Below, in pieces: positions 52,130 through 61,812 of a DNA stretch of 64,000 nucleotides. The stretch's first letter is position 1, and the number at the start of each line of letters is the position of its first letter. The notes beneath the pieces were generated by a model that was not told the DNA's origin, did no database searches, and saw only the letters and a program-made list of their open reading frames with translations. Made by a program: the position numbers and the translations under genes. This DNA comes from Streptomyces sp. NBC_01288 (GTDB taxonomy: Bacteria > Actinomycetota > Actinomycetes > Streptomycetales > Streptomycetaceae), in NCBI RefSeq assembly GCF_035982055.1, contig NZ_CP108427.1:2604001-2668000 (forward strand), in the 5' to 3' direction.

Positions 52130-55100
52130 ATGATGACGGCTCACAGACCCACGCCGCGACGGCGCGGGCGGCCTCAGCGCAGGGGGATCGTTCGCTGGAC
52201 AGCGGGCGGCGCAGCTCTCACGATGGCCATCACCCTCCTCGACGTGACGAGTTCCGCGGCGGCCCCACCCTCGCGAACTCCGGAGGCTCCGAAGAAGCCG
52301 ACGGCGACGCAGGCGGCCGACATACCTTCGGCCCGTGTCGCGGCCAGGTTGTCCGGCAGTCGGGTCGAGGCACTCTCGGAGCGCACCGAGGAATCCACGA
52401 CCTGGGCGAACAAAGACGGCAGCCTGACGACCGAACTCTCAGCGGGGCCCGTCCGGTTCGAGCGGGACGGCAAGTGGGTCGACGTCGATGTGCGGCTGCG
52501 GGAATCCGGCTCAGGTGTGGAACCGCTCGCCCACCCGGAGGGACTCCGGCTCGCAGGCAAGACGGGTGCACCGGCGAAGTCGCTGAAGGCGGCCCGTGAG
52601 GCGAAGGCCACCGACCTGGTGACGCTCGGAGAGGGCGAGCAGCAGATCACCCTTCAGTGGAAGGGCGGGCTGCCGAAACCGAGGCTGGAGGGGACCCGGG
52701 CGGAGTACGTCAACGCCGTGCCCGACGCGGATGTGGTTGTCGAGGCCACCCGTACCGGCTTCGAGCAGTACGTCGAGATCAAGAAGCGGCCCGGCATGGG
52801 CGCCTACTCGTACACGCTGCCTCTGAAGGCCAAGGGGCTGAAGGCCAAGCAACTGCCGGACGGCAGCGTGCAGTTCACCGATCGGAAGAATAAGCGGCGG
52901 GCCGTCATGCCTGCCCCGGTGATGTGGGACGCGTCCGTCGACAAGCGGTCGGGCGAGCACACGAACCGGGCCAAGGTCGGCCTGAAGGTCGTGCAGAAAG
53001 GTTCCTCCGTCGACCTGGTGGTCACGCCGGACGCGAAATTCCTTGCCGACCCCGGCACCACGTATCCCGTCACCGTCGATCCGTCCACGTCCTCGCTGAG
53101 CAACGTCTTCGACACATATGTGCAGCAGGGTGAGACGGTCGACTGGTCCACGGACACCGAGTTGGACCTCGGCAACCCGGGCACGACCAACGCTGACGGG
53201 ACGGCGCGCATCGCGCGGTCCTTCGTCTCCTGGAACACCACGCCGGTCCAGAACGCGTTGGTCCTGGACGCGAAGCTGAACCTGTGGAACTTCCATTCAG
53301 GGAACACGGACTGCAAGGTGTACCCGTGGGAGGTGTGGTCCTCCGGAGCGGCCTCGACGGCGTCCCGCTGGACCGCACAGCCGTCCTGGACCGCGAAGAA
53401 GGCCACCTCCACCGAGACCCGGGGCAACGCGGACTGCACCTCGGCGCCCGACGGCTGGATCAGCGCCGATGTGACGACGCTCGTACAGGAGTGGGCGTCG
53501 GCCAGTGCCACGCACGGTCACATGGGTCTGCGGGCCTCCAGTGAGAGCGTGTTGGCGCAGTGGAAGCGGGTCAACTCCGCCAACGCCGCGTCCAACCCGC
53601 CGAAGCTGGTGGTCAACTACAACTACCGGCCACGGACCGGCACCAAGCAGGAGGCCGGGCCGCCGTACTTCTCCTACAGCGGCGCCTACACGGTCAACAC
53701 CACCACGCCCACGCTGCGCGACACCTTCGTCGACGCCGACGGTGACAAGGTCAACGGCACCTTCCAGATCTTCGACAGCGCCACCGACACTCAGGTCGGC
53801 GACGTCATCGTGTCGAAGTACGTGCCTTCCGGGAAGGTTGCCTCGGTGACCGTGCCGTCCGGGGTACTGGCCGACGGCAAGACGTACAAGTTCCGTACAT
53901 CTCCCTATGACGGGACGCACTACAACAACGGCTGGTCGGCGTGGAAGACGTTCACGGTCGACACCAAGGCCCCGGCCGCTCCCACCAAGGTGGTCTCGAC
54001 CGACTACCCGTCCGGGAAGTGGAGCAAGGGTGCCGGACAGACCGGCGTCTTCACGATCACGCCACCGGCCGCGGACCACAACTGGCTGGAGTGGTCGCTC
54101 GACGGCGTGACCTGGACCAAGGTCTCCACCGGAGGAGCGACCGGGAACAAGACCGTCTCCGTCGCCCCGTCCGATAACGGACCGCAGTCGCTGCTGGTCC
54201 GTGCCGTCGACAAGGCGGACAACCGGTCCTCGACGGTCGAGTACACGTTCAACGTGGGAGCCGGGGGCTTTCTTCGTCCCGCCTCCGGGGAGCGGACCGC
54301 GCGCCGTCTCACCCTCGAAGCCGAGACCGACGGCGGCAAGTACAACGCGGCCTCCTTCTCCTGGCGGCGTTCCGCGGCGGACTCTTGGCAGCCCGTCCCC
54401 GCCGCGCACGTGACACTGGACGGCACTGCGCTCACGCAGTGGCCGGTGACGCTGACGAATGGCAAAAACGCGCCGCTGGCATGGAACGCGTCGGCCACGG
54501 TCGCACCTGACGGAAGCGTCGAGCTCAAAGCCGACTTCACCGGCCCCAACGGCGCGATGGGCAGCACGGATCCGATCACTGTGGTGGTGGACCGCAACGC
54601 CGACGACGCGGCGAGCGAGGACATCGGCCCCGGGTCGGTCAACCTGCTCACCGGCGACTTCACGCTCTCCGAGGAGGACGCCTCCTACTTCGACCTCTCC
54701 GTGTCCCGTACCGCCTTCTCACGCCGCCCGGAGGCCGGCACACAACAGGACGACCAGGCCGCGATCTTCGGGCCGCAGTGGGTGTCGGGCTTCGAGGCTC
54801 AGTTGAACGAGTCGGACTACACGCACCTGGAGAGGATCTCCGACACGGCCATCAGCGTGGTCCTTGCCGACGCCAGCCCGATCCACTTCACGGCCAATGC
54901 CGCGCGTACCGGCTGGATACCCGAACCCGGCGCCGAGGAGATGGTGCTGAAGGGAAGCGTCACCGCCACCTTCACCCTTTCCGACAGCTCCGGCACGGTG
55001 ACCGAGTTCACCAGGGCCGACCCGATGTCGTCAGCGTGGCAGGTCAGCAGCACCCTGATCGACGGACTGGCCAACTCGGTCACCTCGGTCATGTCGGAGA

Positions 55101-58100
55101 CCGTCAAGGTCGGCGACAAGGAACTGGCCCGGCCCACCCGGATCATCGCCCCCACCTCCGCCGCCACCGCGTCGGCCTGCGCGGCCGACCCGTCGACCAA
55201 GGGCTGCCGTCTGCTGGAGTACGTGTACGCCTCCACCACGAAGGCCACTTCGTCCGCGTTCGGTGACTTCGCCGGACAGGTACGCGAGATCCGTCTCTGG
55301 TCCACCGAGCCCGAAGCCGCCGGCGCCACGTCCAAGGTCGTCCAGACATACGAGTACGACGACGCCGGCCGACTCCGCCGTGCCTGGAACCCGCAGATCG
55401 CCCCGCTCCTGGTGACCGAGTACTCCTACGACTCGGCAGGACGGATCGTCTCGCTGACGCCGCCCGGCGAACTGCCCTGGACCTTCACCTACGGCAAAGC
55501 GGGCAACGACCCCGCAGCTGGCGAGGGAATGCTGCTCAAGGTCTCCCGCGCCGCACTGAAGCAGGGCACGGCCGACACCACGGAGGGCACGGCGACCACC
55601 AGCGTCGTCTACGACGTGCCCCTGTCCGGGTCCACCGCGCCCCATCAGATGAACGCCGCATCGGTCGGGGCCTGGGGCCAGCGCGACATCCCCGCCGACG
55701 CCGCCGCGGTATTCCCGGCCGACTCGGTACCTGCTTCGCACTCCGGATCGGCTCTGGTGCCGTCCGACTACCGGCGCGCCACCGTCCACTACCTCAATGT
55801 GTCGGGGCAGCAGACGAACACCGCCGAGCCCGGCAGCCGGATCGACAGCACCGACTACGACCGGTTCGGCAACACCGTACGTGTCCTGTCGGCCGGGAAC
55901 CGGGAGACGGCTCTCGCGACAACGGCGGACGGGAAGGACGCCCTCGCTGAACTGGGGCTGAGCAGCCTGCCCAGCGCTGAGCGTGCCGAGCTGCTGTCCA
56001 CCCGTTCGGTGTACGACGAAACGGGCACCAGGGAACTCGAAAAGTTCGGGCCGTTGGGCCGTGTCGACCTCGCCAAGGACCTGAAGTCGGGCAGCACCAC
56101 CCTCGTGGCGGCGGATTCCTCCGTCATCGCCCGCAGCTGGACCAGCACGCGCTACGACGAGGGCCGTCCCACGGACGCCGGCGTGAGCACGAGCAACCAG
56201 GTCACCAGCACCACGCAAGGCGCACAGGTGCGCGAGCACCCGGCCGTCATGGCCGACGCCGAGCTGACCACCGTCGACTACGACTGGACGAAGGGCCTTC
56301 CGACAAAGATCGTGCAGGACCCCAGCGGGCTCGCCATCACGACCACGACGGAATACGACAACCAGGGCCGTGTGACCAAGCAGGGCGCACCGGGCACCTC
56401 GGGCACCGACGCGGGAACACAGGTCAGCACCTACTGGTCCGCGACAGGCACCGGGACCTGCGCCGGGCGACCCGAATGGGCCGGCCGGCTGTGCACCAGC
56501 GGCCCGGCCGGCGACATCACCGGCGGCGGCAGCAACTCTGCCCAACTGCCCACGATGACCGCCGAATACGACCGCTGGGGCAACACGGCCAAGACCGCCG
56601 AGAAGGCCAGCACTACGACCCGCACCATCACCCACGGCCACGACGCGGCCGGCCGGCCGACCACCGTGACCGTCACCGGCGGCATCGGAGCGGACGTCCC
56701 CGCGACCACAACCACCTACGACCCAGCCACAGGCCGCACGACCAAGACCAGCGCGCCGACCGGCGGCACCATCACCCGCGCCTACGACAAGCTCGGCCGG
56801 GAGATCTCGTACACCGATGCCGACGGAGGGACCACCGCAACCACCTACGACCTCCTCGACCGCACGGTCAGCGTCAGCAACAGCGTGCCCAGCACCATCA
56901 CATACACCTACGACACCACAGCGGACGCACGTGGACTCGCCACCAAGGCCACGGACTCGATCGCAGGCGACTTTTCCGCCGCCTACGACGCAGACGGTGC
57001 GGTCTCGTCCGAAAAACTGCCCGGCGGATACACGCTGAAGCAGGCCAAGGACGCCACAGGCGCCGTCACAGAACGCACCTACACCAGGGACAGTGACGGA
57101 ACCGCCGTCTACAGCGACGCCGTCACCTCCACGATCCAGGGCCGAACCTCCTCACACGTGGGCTGGTCGCACCAGCGGTACGGCTACGACGCCGCCGGAC
57201 GCCTGACCCGCGTCGAGGACACCAGCGACAACACCTGTGTGCTGCGCACCTACACCCTGGACAAGCGCTCCAACCGGACCGGTACCACGAGCGCCTCGGC
57301 CGAAACCGGGCTCAACTGCCCGACCAGCACGGGCAGTACCACCTCCCGCGCCTTCGACACCGCAGACCGAATCGTCGACTCGGGCTACACCTACGACGCG
57401 TTCGGCCGCACCACCGCCCTGCCGGGCTCGACCCTCACCTACTACGCCAACGATCTGGCCCGCCAGCAGACCGCCGGCACCCGGCGCCAGACCTGGCAGC
57501 TCGACGCGGCCCTGCGCTCCCGCTCATGGACCGTCGAGACGAACAGCGCAGGCGCCTGGACCCAGACGTCCGCCAAGACCAACCACTACGGCGGCGACTC
57601 CGACGACCCCAGCTGGATCGTGGAGAACACTGCACAGGGAACAGTCACCCGCAACGTCACCTCCGCGACCGGCGCGTTCAGCGCCACCACGAGCAAGACC
57701 GGTGGCACGGTCCTGCGACTGTCCAACATCCACGGAGACATCGCCCTGCAACTGCCGCTCGACACAGCCGTCGCACCCACGGTGCTCGACAACGACGAGA
57801 ACGGCGCGCCCCGCGCGAACAAGGCCACGACACGCTACGGCTGGTTCGGCGGCAAGCAGCGCTCGGGCGAGACCCTCACCGGACTCGTACTCATGGGCGC
57901 ACGCCTCTACGATCCGGGCACCGCACGCTTCCTGCAGACCGACCCGGTCTTCGGCGGCAACTGCAACGCCTACGATTTCGTCTGCGCGGACCCGGTCAAC
58001 GGAACCGACCTCGACGGCCGGTGCGGCGCTTGGGGAAATCCGTTCAAGAAGTGCGACAAATGGCGCATCATCATGTGGTCGCGCTCTCCCGGAAGCCACT

Positions 58101-58453
58101 GGAAGACCATCCGCGAGGGCAGCACGTCCAACGTCACGGTGAACGGGGTCAAGTACGGAAAGTTCGGCCTCCGGCACATCAAGGACAAGCATGTCGGGAG
58201 CGGAAAGCGATCCGCCTGGCGTTCCAGCTCGACCATGCTCAGCGACCTCAAGAAGACACTCATCTCCGGCAAGTGGAGGAACGCCTGGGGCGGTGTCTAC
58301 AACGGCAAGTACGACATCACGTACTCCTATTGGACCGGCTGCGGGTGCCGCGGGAAGAAGAAGTACACCGTCACGGCTCACTACCGCACCACTGCCGCAC
58401 CGGACGGGAAGCCGCTCGGCGTGACAACCGCCTACATCAACAGGACGGGCTGA
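52130..58453 (+). CDS. secreted RHS/YD-repeat polymorphic toxin
   Basis: A 2107-residue protein. A long twin-basic signal sequence ends near residue 45 (LTMAITLLDVTSSAAAPP). A DNRLRE-type domain lies at about 320-497 (NVFDTYVQQGETVDWSTDTELDLG, DVTTLVQEWAS), then fibronectin-like strands. Many YD repeats lie at about 1070-1870 (YDDAGRLRRAW, YDSAGRIVSL, YDKLGREISY, YDAAGRLTRV). The RHS core motif YDPGTARFLQTDPV with DPVNGTDLDGRCG ends near residue 1963. The last 143 residues are a distinct toxin domain containing FGLRHIKDKH, a His-Lys-His signature like those of ribonuclease-type toxins. The RHS shell would encase the toxin until delivery. A small immunity-like gene follows 36 bases later. Confidence 0.9.
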   Translation: MMTAHRPTPRRRGRPQRRGIVRWTAGGAALTMAITLLDVTSSAAAPPSRTPEAPKKPTATQAADIPSARVAARLSGSRVEALSERTEESTTWANKDGSLTTELSAGPVRFERDGKWVDVDVRLRESGSGVEPLAHPEGLRLAGKTGAPAKSLKAAREAKATDLVTLGEGEQQITLQWKGGLPKPRLEGTRAEYVNAVPDADVVVEATRTGFEQYVEIKKRPGMGAYSYTLPLKAKGLKAKQLPDGSVQFTDRKNKRRAVMPAPVMWDASVDKRSGEHTNRAKVGLKVVQKGSSVDLVVTPDAKFLADPGTTYPVTVDPSTSSLSNVFDTYVQQGETVDWSTDTELDLGNPGTTNADGTARIARSFVSWNTTPVQNALVLDAKLNLWNFHSGNTDCKVYPWEVWSSGAASTASRWTAQPSWTAKKATSTETRGNADCTSAPDGWISADVTTLVQEWASASATHGHMGLRASSESVLAQWKRVNSANAASNPPKLVVNYNYRPRTGTKQEAGPPYFSYSGAYTVNTTTPTLRDTFVDADGDKVNGTFQIFDSATDTQVGDVIVSKYVPSGKVASVTVPSGVLADGKTYKFRTSPYDGTHYNNGWSAWKTFTVDTKAPAAPTKVVSTDYPSGKWSKGAGQTGVFTITPPAADHNWLEWSLDGVTWTKVSTGGATGNKTVSVAPSDNGPQSLLVRAVDKADNRSSTVEYTFNVGAGGFLRPASGERTARRLTLEAETDGGKYNAASFSWRRSAADSWQPVPAAHVTLDGTALTQWPVTLTNGKNAPLAWNASATVAPDGSVELKADFTGPNGAMGSTDPITVVVDRNADDAASEDIGPGSVNLLTGDFTLSEEDASYFDLSVSRTAFSRRPEAGTQQDDQAAIFGPQWVSGFEAQLNESDYTHLERISDTAISVVLADASPIHFTANAARTGWIPEPGAEEMVLKGSVTATFTLSDSSGTVTEFTRADPMSSAWQVSSTLIDGLANSVTSVMSETVKVGDKELARPTRIIAPTSAATASACAADPSTKGCRLLEYVYASTTKATSSAFGDFAGQVREIRLWSTEPEAAGATSKVVQTYEYDDAGRLRRAWNPQIAPLLVTEYSYDSAGRIVSLTPPGELPWTFTYGKAGNDPAAGEGMLLKVSRAALKQGTADTTEGTATTSVVYDVPLSGSTAPHQMNAASVGAWGQRDIPADAAAVFPADSVPASHSGSALVPSDYRRATVHYLNVSGQQTNTAEPGSRIDSTDYDRFGNTVRVLSAGNRETALATTADGKDALAELGLSSLPSAERAELLSTRSVYDETGTRELEKFGPLGRVDLAKDLKSGSTTLVAADSSVIARSWTSTRYDEGRPTDAGVSTSNQVTSTTQGAQVREHPAVMADAELTTVDYDWTKGLPTKIVQDPSGLAITTTTEYDNQGRVTKQGAPGTSGTDAGTQVSTYWSATGTGTCAGRPEWAGRLCTSGPAGDITGGGSNSAQLPTMTAEYDRWGNTAKTAEKASTTTRTITHGHDAAGRPTTVTVTGGIGADVPATTTTYDPATGRTTKTSAPTGGTITRAYDKLGREISYTDADGGTTATTYDLLDRTVSVSNSVPSTITYTYDTTADARGLATKATDSIAGDFSAAYDADGAVSSEKLPGGYTLKQAKDATGAVTERTYTRDSDGTAVYSDAVTSTIQGRTSSHVGWSHQRYGYDAAGRLTRVEDTSDNTCVLRTYTLDKRSNRTGTTSASAETGLNCPTSTGSTTSRAFDTADRIVDSGYTYDAFGRTTALPGSTLTYYANDLARQQTAGTRRQTWQLDAALRSRSWTVETNSAGAWTQTSAKTNHYGGDSDDPSWIVENTAQGTVTRNVTSATGAFSATTSKTGGTVLRLSNIHGDIALQLPLDTAVAPTVLDNDENGAPRANKATTRYGWFGGKQRSGETLTGLVLMGARLYDPGTARFLQTDPVFGGNCNAYDFVCADPVNGTDLDGRCGAWGNPFKKCDKWRIIMWSRSPGSHWKTIREGSTSNVTVNGVKYGKFGLRHIKDKHVGSGKRSAWRSSSTMLSDLKKTLISGKWRNAWGGVYNGKYDITYSYWTGCGCRGKKKYTVTAHYRTTAAPDGKPLGVTTAYINRTG

Positions 58454-58489
58454 CATGCGATCTCCACGCGGGGAGAAGGGTCCCCTCAC

Positions 58490-58780
58490 ATGAACTCGCC
58501 CAACTCACCCGACTCGCTCATCCGTTCCGTCGCCGAGAGCATCGCACGACGTATCGCCGACCAGACGAGACCAGTGAGGTCACTGGCATCGGTTGTCAAG
58601 CTTGCCGAGAACGACGAGGCCGACGAGGCTCTGGACGATCTCGCGCACGTGATCGAGTACTTCCGCATCTCCGTCCACCGCGCTGAATACGATCAACTCG
58701 TCGCCGCGGCCCAACAGTTGGATGCGATGGACTCGCTCACCAACCTCAACGTGGAGCAGTTCGTGACTGAACAGAACTGA
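58490..58780 (+). CDS. probable immunity protein for the RHS toxin (MafI-like)
   Basis: A 96-residue, acidic, all-helical protein encoded 36 bases after the RHS toxin on the same strand. The middle (SLASVVKLAENDEADEALDDLAHVIEYFRISVHRAEYDQLVAAAQQL) resembles MafI-type immunity proteins, which share a GE--EAL--L----Y---I---EY pattern. By position and size it should bind and neutralise the toxin domain of the upstream protein in the producing cell. The family assignment is moderate; the position argument is stronger. Confidence 0.7.
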   Translation: MNSPNSPDSLIRSVAESIARRIADQTRPVRSLASVVKLAENDEADEALDDLAHVIEYFRISVHRAEYDQLVAAAQQLDAMDSLTNLNVEQFVTEQN

Positions 58781-58805
58781 TTCAGAGGCTTCTCCACTCG
58801 CACAC

Positions 58806-58843
58806 AGGGGGCTCGGCCGGACCTTCGGATCGGGCCCCCTTTC
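58806..58843 (+). terminator. hairpin terminator after the toxin/immunity pair
   Basis: AGGGGGC (58806-58812) pairs with GCCCCCT (58834-58840) and is followed by TT. It lies 26 bases after the immunity gene stop and fits a factor-independent terminator for the toxin operon. Confidence 0.6.
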
Positions 58844-58989
58844 ACGCCTCCGGGCAATGGACCAATAAACAGACCCTGGCCTTGATCCGACCAGCCACGT
58901 TACAGACGAACCGAACAGCCGGAACACCAACTCGAGCGCCTCAAGCGGCATACGTCACCTGATGGCCACACCTCGCTCTGCGGGAGCCA

Positions 58990-59394
58990 AAACGGAGGAT
59001 GGAGATGGGCTCCCCCAGGCGCCACAGGTACAGCTCATCCCGCGGCAGGACGGCCTCTTGGGCCTGCCTCCCAGATCTGCTTGTAGTCGGAAGCCGAGCG
59101 CAGCCCGCCTCGCCTACCGGGAAACAGCAGATCGTTCTCCATCAAACCAGCGTCGCTGATCCAGTCGCGGAGGAACTCGAAGGAGTGCGGCTGGAGGGGT
59201 ATTTCCCTCACCATCCCATTGCGACAGGCCGTCAACTTACCCCCGCCGCTCGCCGGAAGCACCACATCACTCACACGCAGCGCGCGAGCCTCACGCGGGA
59301 GCAGAGCCTGCTCGGCGGAAAGCAGCCATTCTTCTTCCATGACCTCGACAGGCACAGCTCTCAACTCCTCGGAAAAAAGGACGGAATGCGCCAC
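58990..59394 (-). pseudogene. tyrosine recombinase fragment, frameshifted
   Basis: The minus strand encodes AEQALLPREARALRVSDVVLP, then GMVREIPLQPHSFEFLRDWI, DAGLMENDLLFPGRRGGLRS and SDYKQIWEAG. This is the core-domain pattern of Streptomyces integrases (ALRV-DL, R-IPL-P, DLLFPG--GG, Y--IW). The reading then shifts frame to continue RQAQEAVLPRDELYLWRLG, as expected for the next segment. The conserved RHxxxT...Y catalytic end is missing. It is an inactive integrase left by a mobile element near the toxin locus. Confidence 0.65.
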
Positions 59395-59423
59395 ACAGGG
59401 ATCCGTGCGGCAGGTTCAATCCC

Positions 59424-59460
59424 GCACGATCCCCGGTTTCGGTAACCGGGGATCCCGTGC
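59424..59460. terminator. strong 11-bp hairpin beside the integrase fragment
   Basis: GATCCCCGGTT (59428-59438), loop TCGGT, and AACCGGGGATC (59444-59454) pair perfectly. GCACG and CGTGC extend the stem on both sides. It may be a terminator or part of an old attachment region. It is preceded by GGTTCAATCCCGC, which resembles a tRNA T-arm but does not fold as one. Confidence 0.5.
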
Positions 59461-59534
59461 TATAGCGCTGCGGGCCCCTACATCGCTGCGGATCAGGTTC
59501 ACGTCAAGAGAGTCATCGGTAGGGTATCGCGGCC

Positions 59535-59930
59535 TTCGGGAACCGCCTTAGGTTGACTTGGACTGGGCCCTCTATTCCAGCCCGTTCCGACCTCAACGTG
59601 TCTGCCGTCGGCGAACCATCCTGATGTCCGCAAGCTCGCGAAGGCGCTTCAACAGCCCTCGCCACGTACCCGAAACGACCGAACAGAGCAGGCGCCTTCT
59701 AAGCACCGGCTCTATTGCATACTCCTTGTGGCAGTTCGCCGGTGTCATCGATGACCGCTCCCTGGCAGATGAGCCACCATGATCAAAATCTGACCCGGAT
59801 CCCGTCGAGCGGACCGTGCTTCTCAGCACAGCCGGTCCTGAATCCGGATTCGGGCCTGCGGTCTTCCAAGGAGCCGTCGCCGTCACGCTGGTCCGCTCAT
59901 AGGCTCAGTCCGTGATCCGCCGGATGGCGT
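59535..59930. other. gap with no recognisable feature
   Basis: Between the hairpin and the oxidoreductase stop codon I see no gene, repeat or strong hairpin. Composition is somewhat less GC-rich than the surrounding genes, in line with decayed mobile-element sequence. Confidence 0.5.
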
Positions 59931-60980
59931 TCAGGGGTGCATGACGATCTTTCCCACGTGCTCCCTGCGGGAGAGTTCCTGCTGCGCCAGGGCGGCCTGG
60001 GTCAGGGGGAAGGTCGCGGCGATGACGGGGTGGACCTCTGCCCGGCGGGCCAGGTCCATGAGGAGGTCGAAGTGGGTGGGTGTGTGCATCGAGGACCCGA
60101 TGACCTGGGCGTTGTGCAGGTAGAGGCGGCGTACGTCGAAGGTCACGTCGTGGCCGCCGAGTGCGCCGGCGATGACCCACCGGCCCCCTTCGCGCAGTAA
60201 CGGCAGACTCTCACTCACCAGTTCGCCGGCCACGACGTCGAGGGCGATGTCGAGGCCCTCCGGGGCGGCGGCGCGGATCTGCTCGGCGACGTCTCCCGCA
60301 CGGTCGACGACTTCGTGCGCGCCCGCTTCGCGCACCGCGTCGGTCTTGGCCCTGCTGCTGATGGCGAGCACCCTCGCACCGCGCGCCCGGGCGATCTGCA
60401 CCAGCGCGAGACCGACGCCGCCGGACGCTCCCGAGACCAGGGCGGTTTCCCCCTTCCGCAGCCGGCCCCGCTCGATCATGCCCAGCGCCGTGCCGTAGGC
60501 GGTCGGCAACGCCGCGAGCCGGTCGTCCGTGAGCGGGGATTCCGTCACGTCGTGCACCCGCTCCACCGGCGCTGTCACGTACTCGGCGTATCCGCCGTCG
60601 CGTTCGCTCCCCATCAGGCCCACCGGGTTGGCGTCCGGCCCGTCGGTATCGTAGATCGCGGGGTCGACGACCACCCGGCGTCCGACGAGGCTCCCGTCCA
60701 CTCCGGTCCCGACGCCCACGACGCGACCGGCCACATCGGCGCCCTGGATACGCGGGAAGACGATCGGGCCGCGCCACCCCGACAGCGCCTTCGGGTCTCC
60801 CGGACGACCGTAGGCGCCCTCCCGGGTCCACAGGTCGGTGTTGTTCAGGGCTACGGCCCGGACCTGGACCAGCACCTCTCCCGCCCTCGGAGTGGGGACG
60901 GCGACCTCCGCCGGCTCAAGAACCTCCGGCCCTCCGTGCCCTGTGATGCGCACCGCTCGCATGACCTGGGACGCACTCAT
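59931..60980 (-). CDS. zinc-type alcohol dehydrogenase-like / quinone oxidoreductase
   Basis: A 349-residue medium-chain dehydrogenase/reductase. The N-terminal GroES-like part includes RITGHGGPEVLEPAEVAVPTPRAGEVLVQVRAVALNNTDLW and QGADVAGRVVGVG. The Rossmann part has ALVSGASGGVGLALVQIARARGARVLAIS, the NADPH-binding motif of quinone oxidoreductases. Structural zinc Cys residues are absent, so it is probably an NADPH-dependent enone or quinone reductase. ATG 60980 with AGGAGG upstream is used. It is divergent from a TetR gene, and the shared region holds two operator copies. Confidence 0.9.
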   Translation of the reverse strand: MSASQVMRAVRITGHGGPEVLEPAEVAVPTPRAGEVLVQVRAVALNNTDLWTREGAYGRPGDPKALSGWRGPIVFPRIQGADVAGRVVGVGTGVDGSLVGRRVVVDPAIYDTDGPDANPVGLMGSERDGGYAEYVTAPVERVHDVTESPLTDDRLAALPTAYGTALGMIERGRLRKGETALVSGASGGVGLALVQIARARGARVLAISSRAKTDAVREAGAHEVVDRAGDVAEQIRAAAPEGLDIALDVVAGELVSESLPLLREGGRWVIAGALGGHDVTFDVRRLYLHNAQVIGSSMHTPTHFDLLMDLARRAEVHPVIAATFPLTQAALAQQELSRREHVGKIVMHP

Positions 60981-61002
60981 TGCCTGAACCTCCTCGCGGG
61001 TA

Positions 61003-61042
61003 TACTGATCTGTGAACATCTCTCACCGTACACCGATCAGTG
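61003..61042. promoter_or_regulatory. two-copy TetR operator between oxidoreductase and tetR
   Basis: TACTGATCTGTG (61003-61014) and CACCGATCAGTG (61031-61042) are both versions of the 12-bp palindrome CACYGATCRGTG, 28 bp apart. ACTGATC/GATCAGT also form a larger inverted repeat. TATACT at 61001-61006 looks like a -10 element for tetR. The sites would let the TetR protein repress both divergent genes. Confidence 0.7.
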
Positions 61043-61054
61043 AAGGGGCCCGTC

Positions 61055-61630
61055 GTGCAGGAAACGCGGCCTTTGACGCCGGCCGGGCGCCGGATCGTGG
61101 CGGCGGCCGAGGAGCTGTTCTACCAGCGCGGCATCACGGCGGTCGGCGTGGACCTGATCGCTGAGCACTCAGGGGTGACCAAGCGGACCCTGTACAACCA
61201 GTTCGGTTCGAAAGACCACCTCGTGGCGGCCTATCTCACGGGCCGCGACCAGCGCTGGCGGTCACTCGTCCGTACCGCTGTCGACGCCAGTGACACTCCC
61301 GCCGAGGCCGTCACCGCACCCTTCGAGGCACTGCGGACCTGGAGCGAGACCAACACCCGCGGCTGCGCCTTCATCAACGCACTCGCCGAACTCCCCGACC
61401 CCGCCCATCCCGCACACCGCGTCGCCGCGAACCAGAAGCTCTGGCTGCTGAACCTGTTCAAGGAACTCGCCGCCGCTGCGGGCTGCTCGCACCCGGCCAC
61501 CCTCGCCACCCGACTCCTCGTGCTGCACGAGGGTGCAATCGCCATGCAGCCTCTCCCCCTCGACACCCTCCCGCAGAGCACTGCCCTGGCACGAGCCCTG
61601 GTCCAAGCCGGCACATCGCCCCGCCACTAG
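61055..61630 (+). CDS. TetR-family regulator
   Basis: A 191-residue TetR protein. Its helix-turn-helix is GRRIVAAAEELFYQRGITAVGVDLIAEHSGVTKRTLYNQFGSKDHLVAAYL. The ligand domain includes RGCAFINALAELPDPAHPAHRVA, typical of the group that pairs with NAD(P)H-dependent oxidoreductases. GTG 61055 with AAGGGG 6 bases upstream is preferred over 61040. It probably represses the divergent oxidoreductase gene and itself through the GATC-centred operators. Confidence 0.9.
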   Translation: MQETRPLTPAGRRIVAAAEELFYQRGITAVGVDLIAEHSGVTKRTLYNQFGSKDHLVAAYLTGRDQRWRSLVRTAVDASDTPAEAVTAPFEALRTWSETNTRGCAFINALAELPDPAHPAHRVAANQKLWLLNLFKELAAAAGCSHPATLATRLLVLHEGAIAMQPLPLDTLPQSTALARALVQAGTSPRH

Positions 61631-61812
61631 CAGTGCTTCGTTACCTCGGGCACCGGCCCCCTCCGCCGCTCGCCGCGCTCTCGGTCGCGAGGCGCGGCGG
61701 GACAACGTGCACTGGAAGAGGCGGGAGTGAGTGTGACTCGCGCCGTACTGAGCACCCGAGGAGTGGGGACGCGCATATCCCCCGCGTTGATTCCGAGGCG
61801 AGGAGAGCAGTC

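Noticed and set aside
59411..59427. Second T-arm-like sequence GGTTCAATCCCGC
   Set aside because: The flanking bases do not pair as a tRNA; the strong hairpin next to it explains the structure better.
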